A stretch of 64,000 nt of DNA, taken from assembly GCF_900696085.1 (NCBI RefSeq), contig NZ_CAADFC020000012.1:162237-226236 (forward strand). Direction: 5' to 3'. This document shows positions 54,914 to 63,697 of this stretch, piece after piece; the first letter of the stretch is position 1, and each line of letters begins with the position of its first letter. The notes beneath the pieces were generated by a model. That model had not been told where the DNA came from. It saw nothing but the letters and a program-made list of their open reading frames with translations, and did not search any database. Made by a program: the position numbers and the translations under genes. Source of the stretch: Bradyrhizobium ivorense. Lineage in GTDB: Bacteria; Pseudomonadota; Alphaproteobacteria; Rhizobiales; Xanthobacteraceae.

Positions 54914-56902
54914 TCAGAGCTCCATACCGTCATTCGGGTCCAGGGCGACTTGACGGGCGACACCGCGCATCTGTTGGCGTATGAGCCGGGACTGACGGAC
55001 CGCATCCTCGTCATCGTCAAGAACGGCGGCAAATTCTTCTGCCGGTGTCGGTTCGGTCGTCTCCTTGGCGATCGCGATGTGATCGGGGAGTTCCGGCTCA
55101 CGACGGAGCCCGCTGTTCGCCGTGTCTTCGTCGGCCTCCGCGGCCTTGTCGGTTGGACCTCCCGTCGGCTTCGGCGCTCCGAGCGCTGACCATCCGTCCG
55201 TTCGCGATGATCGGCCGGCCCTCGCCGGATCGGGCGGCGGTAGAACCCGCTCGGTGAAGCGCTGATCCTCGTAGTAGCGGACCTTCTTCGCCCGGATCGG
55301 CGGCGTGCCCGCCACCATGACGATCTCGTCCATCGGCGGAAGCTGCATGACCTCGCCCGGGGTCAAGAGCGGCCTTGCCGTCTCCTGGCGCGAGACCATG
55401 AGGTGACCGAGCCAAGGGTTCAACCTGTGACCAGCATAGTTCTTCATGGCCCGCATCTCGGTCGCCGTGCCCAAGGCGTCGGACACCCGCTTGGCAGTCC
55501 GCTCGTCGTTAGTCGCGAAGCTGACGCGGACGTGGCAGTTGTCGAGGATGGCGTTGTTGGGCCCATAGGCCTTCTCGATCTGATTGAGCGACTGCGCGAT
55601 CAAGAAACTCTTGATGCCGTACCCCGCCATGAAGGCGAGCGCGGACTCGAAGAAATCAAGCCGCCCTAGCGCCGGGAACTCGTCAAGCATCATTAGGACT
55701 CGATGCCGGCGATCGCGAGCGTGCAAATCCTCGGTCAGGCGCCGCCCAATCTGATTCAGCACCAAGCGGATCAATGGTTTGGTTCGTGAGATATCCGAGG
55801 GCGGCACCACCAGGTACAGCGTTGTGGGGCGGCCATCTGCGATCAGGTCGGCGATCCTCCAGTCGCAGCGGCAGGTCACCTGCGCCACCACGGGATCGCG
55901 GTAGAGCCCGAGAAACGACATTGCGGTAGACAGAACGCCGGAACGTTCATTCTCCGATTTGTTGAGAAGTTCGCGCGCGGTCGAGGCGACCACGGGATGA
56001 GCGCCCTGCTCGCCGAGGTGCCGAGCGGTCATCATCGCCTTTAGAGTGGCTTCGATCGGCCGCTTCGGGTCGGAAAGAAAAGCTGCGACGCCGGCCAAGG
56101 TCTTGTCTGCCTCGCTATAGAGGACATGGAGTATGGCGCCGACCAGAAGCGAATGACTGGTTTTCTCCCAATGGTTCCGCTTGTCGAGCGAGCCTTCGGG
56201 GTCGACCAAGACGTCGGCGACGTTCTGGACGTCGCGAACCTCCCATTCCCCGCGCCGGACTTCGAGGAGCGGGTTGTAGGTCGAGGACCTTGGATTGGTG
56301 GGGTCGAACAACAGGACGCGGCCATGCCGCGAGCGAAAGCCCGCGGTCAGTTGCCAGTTCTCGCCTTTGATGTCGTGGACGATAGCCGAGCCCGACCATG
56401 CCAGCAATGAGGGGACGACGAGGCCGACACCTTTACCCGACCGGGTAGGTGCAAAACACAGTATGTGCTCCGGTCCGTCATGGCGGAGGTAGTCGCGGTC
56501 GAGTTTGCCAAGCACAACGCCATCCGGACCGAGAAGTCCGGCCGCTCGAACCTCTTCGGCATCAGCCCAGCGCGCCGAACCATAGGTTTCGACGTTCTTG
56601 GCTTCACGCGCGCGCCACACCGACATGCCGATCGCCACCGCGATCGAAACGAAGGTCCCTGACGCCGCGATGAAGGCCCCCTCGACAAAGATTTGAGGCG
56701 CGTAGGCGTCGTAGACGAACCACCACCAGAAGAAGACTGGCGGGTAATAGATCTTGAAGCCCAATAGTTCGAACCAGGGCCGCCCAAGCTCCGGTTGCCA
56801 AGCGAGCCGCCAGGCTGTCCACTCGGTGGCTCCCCAGATGGCCAGCAAGACGATCAGGCCGACAACGATTACCTGTCCCCAGAGGATTTTGGTTCCGGAC
56901 AT
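54914..56902 (-). CDS. traG: Type IV coupling protein TraG (VirD4-like)
   Basis: 662 aa. Two N-terminal TM segments (VIVVGLIVLLAIWGA and the helix near residue 80). Walker A ILCFAPTRSGKGVGLVVPSL, Walker B LMMLDEFPALGRLDF, then FLIAQSLNQIEKAYGPNNA. It links the relaxase-DNA complex to the mating channel. The acidic C-terminus (DDDEDAVRQ) is usual. Confidence 0.94.
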   Translation of the reverse strand: MSGTKILWGQVIVVGLIVLLAIWGATEWTAWRLAWQPELGRPWFELLGFKIYYPPVFFWWWFVYDAYAPQIFVEGAFIAASGTFVSIAVAIGMSVWRAREAKNVETYGSARWADAEEVRAAGLLGPDGVVLGKLDRDYLRHDGPEHILCFAPTRSGKGVGLVVPSLLAWSGSAIVHDIKGENWQLTAGFRSRHGRVLLFDPTNPRSSTYNPLLEVRRGEWEVRDVQNVADVLVDPEGSLDKRNHWEKTSHSLLVGAILHVLYSEADKTLAGVAAFLSDPKRPIEATLKAMMTARHLGEQGAHPVVASTARELLNKSENERSGVLSTAMSFLGLYRDPVVAQVTCRCDWRIADLIADGRPTTLYLVVPPSDISRTKPLIRLVLNQIGRRLTEDLHARDRRHRVLMMLDEFPALGRLDFFESALAFMAGYGIKSFLIAQSLNQIEKAYGPNNAILDNCHVRVSFATNDERTAKRVSDALGTATEMRAMKNYAGHRLNPWLGHLMVSRQETARPLLTPGEVMQLPPMDEIVMVAGTPPIRAKKVRYYEDQRFTERVLPPPDPARAGRSSRTDGWSALGAPKPTGGPTDKAAEADEDTANSGLRREPELPDHIAIAKETTEPTPAEEFAAVLDDDEDAVRQSRLIRQQMRGVARQVALDPNDGMEL

Positions 56903-56938
56903 CCCGAACGCCCTTCCGCAACTGAATTGGAGAGATTG

Positions 56939-58702
56939 CTAGAGACCGAGGTCGCGCTTGCGGCCAAGGCCCCATTCGATGCCGCCGCCGTCCTTCACGA
57001 CGCCGGTGACGTGCTGGCCGAGCCTCTTTTCGAGTTCACGCGACCAGGGCACGAGCTGGAAGCCGAGCCCATTATCGATCATGACGAATCGTCCCGAGGT
57101 CAGCATCAGCCGCTGGCGATACGTGCCCGCCACCTGCGCCCCGGACGCGGCCTTCATGTGAGGTAGACCGGTGTCGGCCGAGATCTTTGTTGCCACCTCC
57201 TCGAGTTCGCGTCGGCGTAATGTGTTCAGGAGGTCTCGCTGCAAGATGACGCGTTGGCCTTGCCGCCGAGCCAGGCCCTCCTGAACCAGATGTTCGGTCC
57301 GGGCTTCCATGGCATCGCGGGTCTCACGGCCGAATCCGCCCATGGCGAGCGGCATCGGATCGCGTTCGACGAGCCGGTGGTCGAGCCAGGTCGCGCCCTT
57401 GGCGGTGACCTGCGCCCCAAGATCGATATCGGAACGGGGCGCGAGCACCAGGGTGGGACGCGGATCGCCGGCTTGACCGAAGCGTCGGACTTCGACGATG
57501 CCGCCGACCGGTGGCGTATGTTCGAAGGCCTCGAGCCCTCGAAAGCGCACGTGGTGAGCGCGTCCGTCTGTTCCATCGATCGTGGCATAAGCCTCGCCGG
57601 TCAGTTCGTCGTGCAATCCACGATCGACCAGTCGTCCGATAATCTGGGATGTCGGCTGTCCGCCGTCGATGACGAAGTCGGCAACGCCGCGCGCTTCCCC
57701 GCGCTCGGTAAAGGCGCGGTGCATGGTCTTGATGATATCGCCGCGCATGCCGAGGTCGCGCAAGCTACGCTCGGCCTCGAGCCCTACCATCCATTCCCCC
57801 GGTGCGGCGGATGCGGCCAGGCCCATCTTCTCCAGTTGTTGAAGGCGACCGACCATCAGGCGCCGGATCCCGGGATCGGAGCTGCCGGGATTCTCTGGGC
57901 GAAGATCGATAGTGCCGGTCTCGTCTGCCGTCAGCCGGATCTCTCGATCGAGCCGCGTCCATCGTTCCGCCGTGACTTCCCTCTCCAGCGAATTGCGGAT
58001 CTCATGCTCCGGTTTTGGCCCCAGTTCGATGGCGACCAGTTCCTCGGCGCGTGAGCGCAGTCCCCTGCTGATGTAGTCGCGGGAGATCACGAGATCCGCC
58101 CCTTCCTCATCTACTCCCCGAACGAGAAGATGGACGTGAGGGTTATCGGTGTTCCAATGATCGACAGCCACCCAATAGAGCCGCGTGCCGAGATCGACCT
58201 CCATCTGCGTGGCGAGATCGCGGGTGAAGGCCTTAAGGTCCGTCATGGCGCCCGCATCCTCGGGTGAGACGATGAACCTGAAATGATGCCGGTCTTCCTT
58301 GCACCGCTCTGCGAAAGCCGCGCTATCGGCGCGGTCGCCACCCGCATCGAACATCTCGGCCCGCTCACCACCCCGAGTCACGCCGTCGCGCTTCAGATAT
58401 GACAGGTGGGCGGTCAGTGGTGCTGAACGGAAGGCTCGCCCTTTATGCTGAACCACGCGCGCCTTCACCACAACGCGCCGCGTCGGGCTGAACAATCTGG
58501 CGCGGCTGAAGGCGAGGCGCCCGCGGCCAAACGTCGAGCGCCCATAGGCCGCCGAACGCCTGCCGGCCACAGCCTGCCCAGAGGTGTGCCCTGCTTTCTT
58601 CGCCGCCCGCAGCACCTGGTTGATGAAGCTCTTCGGCTTCGGCGCGCGCGTGCTGCGAATGCGCCCAGGCCGAATACGCAGGTCGCTATCGGCTGCGGTC
58701 AC
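56939..58702 (-). CDS. rlxS: Relaxase, RlxS/VirD2-like (DUF3363 family)
   Basis: 587 aa. The N-terminal relaxase domain has the Tyr in TAHLSYLKRDGVTRGG and the metal HxH in TDNPHVHLLVRGVDEEG. The C-terminal DUF3363 part includes GATWLDHRLVERDP and HMKAASGAQVAGTYRQRL. It nicks oriT and pilots DNA into the recipient. The GTG at 58702 is the best start. Sequence looks complete. Confidence 0.92.
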   Translation of the reverse strand: MTAADSDLRIRPGRIRSTRAPKPKSFINQVLRAAKKAGHTSGQAVAGRRSAAYGRSTFGRGRLAFSRARLFSPTRRVVVKARVVQHKGRAFRSAPLTAHLSYLKRDGVTRGGERAEMFDAGGDRADSAAFAERCKEDRHHFRFIVSPEDAGAMTDLKAFTRDLATQMEVDLGTRLYWVAVDHWNTDNPHVHLLVRGVDEEGADLVISRDYISRGLRSRAEELVAIELGPKPEHEIRNSLEREVTAERWTRLDREIRLTADETGTIDLRPENPGSSDPGIRRLMVGRLQQLEKMGLAASAAPGEWMVGLEAERSLRDLGMRGDIIKTMHRAFTERGEARGVADFVIDGGQPTSQIIGRLVDRGLHDELTGEAYATIDGTDGRAHHVRFRGLEAFEHTPPVGGIVEVRRFGQAGDPRPTLVLAPRSDIDLGAQVTAKGATWLDHRLVERDPMPLAMGGFGRETRDAMEARTEHLVQEGLARRQGQRVILQRDLLNTLRRRELEEVATKISADTGLPHMKAASGAQVAGTYRQRLMLTSGRFVMIDNGLGFQLVPWSRELEKRLGQHVTGVVKDGGGIEWGLGRKRDLGL

Positions 58703-59122
58703 AGGCGGCCCTCCAGGCGGGCGAAAGTGCCTGCAGTGCCGAAATTGTCCTTGATTGCATTGTTAAAAATGCAAGGCGCGGCACGCGCCGCGACCGACCG
58801 GCACGCCAGAACCCAAGCCAAGTCAATGGCTTGCGGTTCGACCGGCGAGCCCCTTTTATCTCGCCATCTCCATCGGGCGTTCAAAGTCAACTCATTCCTA
58901 CGCTTTTCTTTGACTCTTCGCACTTCAGCCATGACAGCGCTCCCTGCATCGACAACGGACAGACGTCACCAGACCGCGCTTGTGATCGCATTCACGGGCC
59001 GAGGTCCATGCGTTCCTTCGCGTTCAGCACTTGGACCGTCGCATGCTCTCAGGTTGGTAATCAGGGCTGTCCAAGGAGTCCGGCGCTCTCGTCCCCGAGC
59101 CTGGGGTGCACCAAGCCCGAAC
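58703..59122. promoter_or_regulatory. Region upstream of the relaxase with inverted repeats
   Basis: GCATT-N6-AATGC (58757-58772) is followed at once by GGCGCG-gca-CGCGCC (58775-58789). Paired hairpins immediately upstream of a relaxase gene could be part of oriT or the promoter. No nic consensus could be assigned by eye. The rest holds no gene. Confidence 0.35.
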
Positions 59123-59835
59123 GGCTGGGTGTATGCCCGCGATCAACGGAGCTGGGCTGGGCCTGAGCCGCCGCCTGCAGTTTATGTGTTCGCGCCCGAC
59201 CCAAAGGCGGAGCGCCTGGCGGCGCATCTGACGCACGTCAACGGCGTTCTGCACATCGACGGATACGCGGGATTCGATCGGCTGATTGACACCGGAAACA
59301 TCACCCTCGCCGCGTGTTGGGTGCACACCGGGCGCAAGTTCTACGAGGTTGCGCAGTCCGAGGACACGCAAGTCGCGCACAAGGCCCTGCGGCGCATCGC
59401 TAGCCTCTATGCCGTCGAAGTGCAGCTGCGTGGTCAATCGCCGGCGCGTCGGCTGGCGCCGCGGCGCGCATTCGCCAAGCCGGTCGTTGACAGCCTTCGC
59501 TTCTGGCTGGAGGTGCAGCTTCCTCAACTGCCCGGCCGCGGCAATCTCGGCGAAGCGATCGGTTATGCACTGTCGCGCTGGGATGGATAGACCCGCTTCC
59601 TCCACGAGTGCTGCATCGAACTTGACACGAATCCCGTCGACCGGGCGATCCGACCCGTGGCGTTCGGACGCAAAAACAATCTCTTCGGCGGGAGCGATGG
59701 CGGTGGGGAATGATGGGCGATCCTCTGCTTGCTCATTGAAACGTGCAAGCTCAACGACGTCGAGCCTTACGCATACCTGCGCGACATGCTGCAGCGCATG
59801 GTCGACGGGCTTCTGCCGTGGAAGGGGAGCCCCGC
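59123..59835 (+). pseudogene. IS66-family transposase (TnpC) relic
   Basis: One frame reads GWVYARDQRSWAGPEPPPAV, VLHIDGYAGFDRLIDTGNIT, LAACWVHTGRKFYEVAQ, then after a TAG at 59588-59590 FLHECCIELDTNPVDRAIRP and FGRKNNLFGGSDGGGE, a TGA, and LIETCKLNDVEPYAYL. These are the C-terminal IS66 transposase blocks. The N-terminal half is absent and two in-frame stops are present, so the copy is dead. No terminal inverted repeats were found. Confidence 0.85.
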
Positions 59836-59975
59836 GGGACTCGCCGCAGGCACCGCCTGAGCAAAGCCAGACTATCGCTAAATGACGAACAAGAGACCGC
59901 GGGTGATTGCAATCGTCGTGCGTTGTAACGATATTATAGGACGTTCCAAAATTGCGGTGTGATGGGGTTAGAGAG

Positions 59976-60200
59976 ATGACGCAGTCGTCCCGAAACGGGG
60001 CAGATACCAAGCTGCTCTCCGAGGCCATTGCGGCTCTTCGTGAGTTGGTTTCACGCACGCAAGACGCGACAGACGAGTCGTTCGACGACGGCCATTCGGT
60101 TGATAACTGGAAGAGCGAGGAACTCCGTGCCGCGATAGAGCGGGCCGAAGCAGTGATCGCAAAAGCGGAAGCTGCCATAGCTAAGTCCCGCACCGAGTAG
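59976..60200 (+). CDS. Small hypothetical protein
   Basis: 74 aa starting MTQSSRNGADTK after TTAGAGAG. It is charged, helical and Ala/Glu-rich, with a heptad-like end (AIERAEAVIAKAEAAIAKSR) that suggests a short coiled coil. An A+T-rich segment (TAACGATATTATAGG) 40 bases upstream could be a promoter. No family recognised. Confidence 0.45.
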   Translation: MTQSSRNGADTKLLSEAIAALRELVSRTQDATDESFDDGHSVDNWKSEELRAAIERAEAVIAKAEAAIAKSRTE

Positions 60201-60367
60201 GAGTTCTCTGACTCGAAGTATTGCCACGTGAGGCCGTTAGGCACGTCAAGACCCGACGTCATGTGCGGCCCCCGGACGCGGACGCAACCATCGTGTTGCC
60301 ACCAGTTCCGGCTCTCCGACCGTTTCCCCGGTAAACCACGCGATCGCCTCCCAAGCTGCACAATTGA

Positions 60368-61075
60368 TCATCGCCCTGCTCCCGAGTTCGACCGGGCGAC
60401 AAATACGTCAGTGGCCTTGGGGACCATCTGCGAAACATCTCGCGACGAGATTGCGGTCGTTGCGCCGCTCGAGGACAGGAAGGTTGGCTTCCGATCGCCT
60501 GCCTTGACCAGGTCAGTTCGCCCGACGAACAGCGTTGCAGCTGCTGATGGCCGCTGGCTCGCGGTCCGAGTCGCCGGCAGTTCGATGCCAAGCAGATTTG
60601 CAAGCTTTGCCACATATACTCGCGTCTCGTCTGACAAAGGACCGCCCGCGAGATGCCCGTCGTAGCAAGTTGGCCCCGCGTTGTACGCGGCAAACGCCCC
60701 GGGCGAACCATAGCGGTCTAGCAGTTCGCGGAGATATGCCGTGCCAGCCAGAATGTCGTTGCGCGGATCGTAGGGATCGCTGCCGAGATGATAGCGTTCG
60801 CGAAGTTCCGCTCAGGTCGCCGGCATGATCTGCATCAGGCCGATTGCGCCCTTTGGCGACTTCGCGTGTACGTCACCAACACTTTCGATGCTAATGACTG
60901 AACTGATCAAGTTCGCCGGAACTGCAAAGCGCTTTGACGCTTCGTAGACGAAAGCTGCAAACGGGTTGCTCGTCTGAGAGACCGCTCGAACCGCAGTCGA
61001 TCCATTCACGCTCTGACCAACACTATGCGAAGCAGTCAAAATGAGCAGCAGTGGCACGACAGCCCAAACACGCAT
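60368..61075 (-). pseudogene. Lytic transglycosylase (VirB1-like) with nonsense codon
   Basis: A signal (VWAVVPLLLILTASHSVG) and the SLT domain are intact up to SVISIESVGDVHAKSPKGAI and LMQIMPAT, where a TGA (60812-60814) replaces the Trp expected in this family. The same frame continues AELRERYHLGSDPYDPRND, AFAAYNAGPTCYDGHLAG and TRVYVAKLANLLGIEL to a stop at 60368. A single base change would restore a 235-residue enzyme that opens peptidoglycan for the mating channel. Confidence 0.85.
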
Positions 61076-61260
61076 GCCCGGTCGAACCAAAGATGCCGTG
61101 CTCGCGCCCGTCCAGCGTAAAGCTGCTTCACGTCGGCCATTCGGCCGCCTTGGACCGCCGCCGCACGCCTCGGCTTTGCAGACAATGATCGGAACGGAGG
61201 AATGGTCCCCCAATCGATCGCACAGAGGAATGGCGTGGCGCCCACATGAAACCCCCACGG

Positions 61261-61773
61261 TCAGTCCTCCCATGTCCACAGCGGGATGGCACGGCCGATC
61301 ACGGCCGAGGCCGGAAGAAGTCCAAAATATCGGCCGTCAAGGGAATCGTCCGACTGCCAATTCATGATAAACAGCTCGCCGTCTCCGACGATGCGGCAAC
61401 CCTGCCATTTCGGCAGCGGCCGGCCGTGTCCGTCGCGATCCCGCGCCTCGCCCATTGCAATGTCGTCGACCGAAATCGCGAGTCCGCTTCTGCAGACCGT
61501 CTGCCCGGGCAGCGCCAAGATTCGCTTGAGCATGGGGACGCCAAGCGGCAGATAGCCGTTGAAGTCGAGAAGGGTCGCAAGCGGTTCCGGCGGCTGAACG
61601 GCGACCAGCTCCGTAACAAAGAAGCGCTTCGCTGGTCGTAAGCCATAGAGACCGATCGGCACGCTTGCCGATGCATTCCAAATGTAGAGCGGCAGCGGCC
61701 CCAGAGCGATCGTCGCGACGAGAGCGGCAGCAACGGCAAACGTCGTGGTCAGCGTCAACAGGCGGCTCGTCAT
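61261..61773 (-). CDS. traF: Conjugative signal peptidase TraF (S26 family)
   Basis: 170 aa. N-terminal TM (FAVAAALVATIALGPLPLY), Ser region NASASVPIGLYGLRP, Lys region VPMLKRILALPGQTVCR, and C-terminal DGRYFGLLPASAVIGRAIP. It matures the TrbC pilin. The ATG at 61773 overlaps the DUF2840 stop (ATGA). Confidence 0.92.
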   Translation of the reverse strand: MTSRLLTLTTTFAVAAALVATIALGPLPLYIWNASASVPIGLYGLRPAKRFFVTELVAVQPPEPLATLLDFNGYLPLGVPMLKRILALPGQTVCRSGLAISVDDIAMGEARDRDGHGRPLPKWQGCRIVGDGELFIMNWQSDDSLDGRYFGLLPASAVIGRAIPLWTWED

Positions 61774-62234
61774 CGCATCACCCTTTGACGATGGAGCCAA
61801 GCCTGATGGCGGCCCTTCGTGTAGGGACGCGGGTTTTCGTTGACGGACAGGCGATTGTGAACGTGATGCCAATGATCGGGCGCTACATCAGCCGGATCGA
61901 TGCCCAGCGCATCGATCGCGTCGATCATCTGCAGCACCCGTTCGACCTTTGGCCAGCCGGAGAGCCGCAGCAAAATCTCTCCGCCCGGCGTCACATAGGG
62001 CACGGTCGAGCAGCGCTGTCCCGCTGCGACTGCGCGCAAGATGTCGATCCGCGAAATGACCGTACCAAAGTCGTTGGAGGTCCAACGGACAAAGGCAAAG
62101 ATGCCGCCAGCTGCAAATGACAAGATACGCCGGTGGCGATCGAGCTTCCGTTCCTTGACAATGCGACCGAAACGAACGCGGTTTTCAATACGCTTTTCGA
62201 GCCACAGCACTTCCACTTCGGTGAGATCGCTCAT
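61770..62234 (-). CDS. DUF2840 protein of the ICE transfer operon
   Basis: 154 aa. EVEVLWLEKRIENRVRFGR, FVRWTSNDFGTVISRIDIL and TPGGEILLRLSGWPKVERVL match the DUF2840 family, which always sits between repA-like and traF genes in these elements. Function unknown. Overlaps both neighbours by ATGA. Confidence 0.88.
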   Translation of the reverse strand: MSDLTEVEVLWLEKRIENRVRFGRIVKERKLDRHRRILSFAAGGIFAFVRWTSNDFGTVISRIDILRAVAAGQRCSTVPYVTPGGEILLRLSGWPKVERVLQMIDAIDALGIDPADVAPDHWHHVHNRLSVNENPRPYTKGRHQAWLHRQRVMR

Positions 62235-62422
62235 GCCGCCGCTCCCTGAAGCTCGAACTGGGAACCCTGTGCTTCGGGCTTGGTGAAGCGGATGTGCCGC
62301 GTCTGAAGGTCAGCAGGACTGGCGATCCGGCGCGGCGCGAGACCGCCAGGAAGCGCACGAAACAAGTCAAGCTGCTCACGCTCGGAGCGGCGGTGGTGTG
62401 CTGGGAATTTGCTGACGGACAT
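62231..62422 (-). pseudogene. Replication initiator RepA-like gene with internal deletion
   Basis: The frame starts with the family signature SEREQLDLFRALPGGLAPR but is only 63 codons, where RepA-like proteins of these ICEs are near 290. The last residues (TKPEAQGSQFELQGAAA) may come from the original C-terminus, so a roughly 0.7-kb in-frame internal deletion is likely. Coupling to DUF2840 (ATGA) is kept. Confidence 0.7.
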
Positions 62423-62425
62423 GGC

Positions 62426-62704
62426 TTAGCGCCGCTCTTTACCTGCATAGGGGATTGGCGCATGCCGCTTTGCGGGCAGTACGGTGCCGGCACCGGGATC
62501 GGAGGTCGATTTCTTCCTGCCCAGTTTGGCCCAGGCTGTCAGGTCGGCTACTGAGTAGACTACACGCCCGCCGATCTTGTGATATTCCGGACCGGTTCCG
62601 TACGTTCGATGTTTCTCCAACGTGCGGCCGGACAAACTCAAAAATCGCGCCGCTTCGGACGTGCGAAGGTACCGCGGCGGCTTATCCGTGTTCAGATCGG
62701 GCAT
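62426..62704 (-). CDS. AlpA/excisionase-type HTH protein, RdfS-like
   Basis: 92 aa. The MerR-like HTH (YLRTSEAARFLSLSGRTLEK, RTYGTGPEYHKIGGRVVYSV) is typical of recombination directionality factors. In rhizobial ICEs the RdfS gene has this position at the head of the traF-rlxS operon. It would control excision. It appears intact. Confidence 0.8.
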   Translation of the reverse strand: MPDLNTDKPPRYLRTSEAARFLSLSGRTLEKHRTYGTGPEYHKIGGRVVYSVADLTAWAKLGRKKSTSDPGAGTVLPAKRHAPIPYAGKERR

Positions 62705-62859
62705 CTGAAAAGCTCCGTGATCGTCTGGAGCGCGGGCGAGGTTCGCCGCGCGTCGACGGCCACAATCGAGGAGCAGCAGTGCTTAGGGGGATGCCGAAGA
62801 TGACAGGGGCATTTTCGATACCCCTACCCTACGGAAGACCTGTTCGTTCTCGCGCGCCG

Positions 62860-63060
62860 ACCGCGGAAGCTTGCGATAGCGCGCCGCGCATCAGCGCGAT
62901 GCCCGCTCTGCAACCATCGGATCGTTCGATTTAGCGGATCATGCCTCTTCCATGCGCGATTGGGGATGCGTTGCTTGCCGAACAGCACTTCGGCGATGAT
63001 GCGATAGCTGCTACCGGCAGTGCGCCTCGAGCGCGCGGACAGTGCCTGTCAGACGCTCGC
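62860..63060 (-). pseudogene. DUF2285-domain gene, frameshifted relic
   Basis: Three minus-strand frames must be joined: ERLTGTVRALEAHCR, then SSYRIIAEVLFGKQRIPNRA and WKRHDPLNRTIRWLQSG, then IALMRGALSQASA. Together they follow the DUF2285 pattern found upstream of the rdfS-type gene in related ICEs. Nothing of the remainder is recognisable. Confidence 0.6.
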
Positions 63061-63370
63061 GCCTGCTATTTGGACAATTGATGGAAGGTTGACCCCGGCG
63101 CGCGTCAGTTCATCGTGCGCCAGAGTAACTGGGCTATATATGCCCGTGCGTCGCCATCAAGGGCTGCATATGACCAGCCGACCACTGGCGAGTTTTGGAC
63201 CGGATGCGATGCTCGACCGAACCGATGCACAGCACCGCATGCCGGCCGTCAGGCGTGGGATGCAGTTGGCCGGCTGGGACGCTGACCGGCGAGTAACAGC
63301 CTATGCGGTTGCCGCGACCAAGGGTCGGCCGCGCTCAAAGCGTTGCGACAGATGATAATGTGTTTGGACA

Positions 63371-63403
63371 CGATCGGGAACGATCGTTCCTAAAACGATC
63401 GTT
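63371..63403. promoter_or_regulatory. Cluster of ACGATCGT palindromes
   Basis: GGAACGATCGTTCC (63377-63390) is a perfect 14-bp palindrome, followed by AACGATCGTT (63394-63403) and preceded by CGATCG (63371-63376). Three related cores within 33 bases, outside coding DNA and upstream of the rdfS-type operon, look like a regulator binding array. Confidence 0.5.
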
Positions 63404-63614
63404 CAAATTCCATAGCTCCATGGATCTCAAAGAGATCGTGACTGTAAACCCGGGTCGGAAACGCCACGATCTACAAATGACAGGAGGAGATGACCGAGCG
63501 AGCGGGTTTATGCGCCCGTTACGACGGCGCCATCGAACCGCGGCGATGTCTCAGCAAGCGTCGCCGTGCTCGGACAATTTGATGAAGCATGGGGATCGAA
63601 CCGGGATCCGCTCG

Positions 63615-63644
63615 AGAGGCGGCGTGGCTTCGTACGCCGCCTCT
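63615..63644 (-). terminator. Strong stem-loop after the DUF736 gene
   Basis: AGAGGCGGCGT-N8-ACGCCGCCTCT is a perfect 11-bp stem. It begins about 54 bases after the DUF736 stop. There is no long T-run, so it could be a terminator or an mRNA-stabilising hairpin. Confidence 0.6.
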
Positions 63645-63697
63645 GGCTAACCGCGACGCGCCCCGCCAGATGAGCCGGGCGCAGCACTCGGCTCAAC

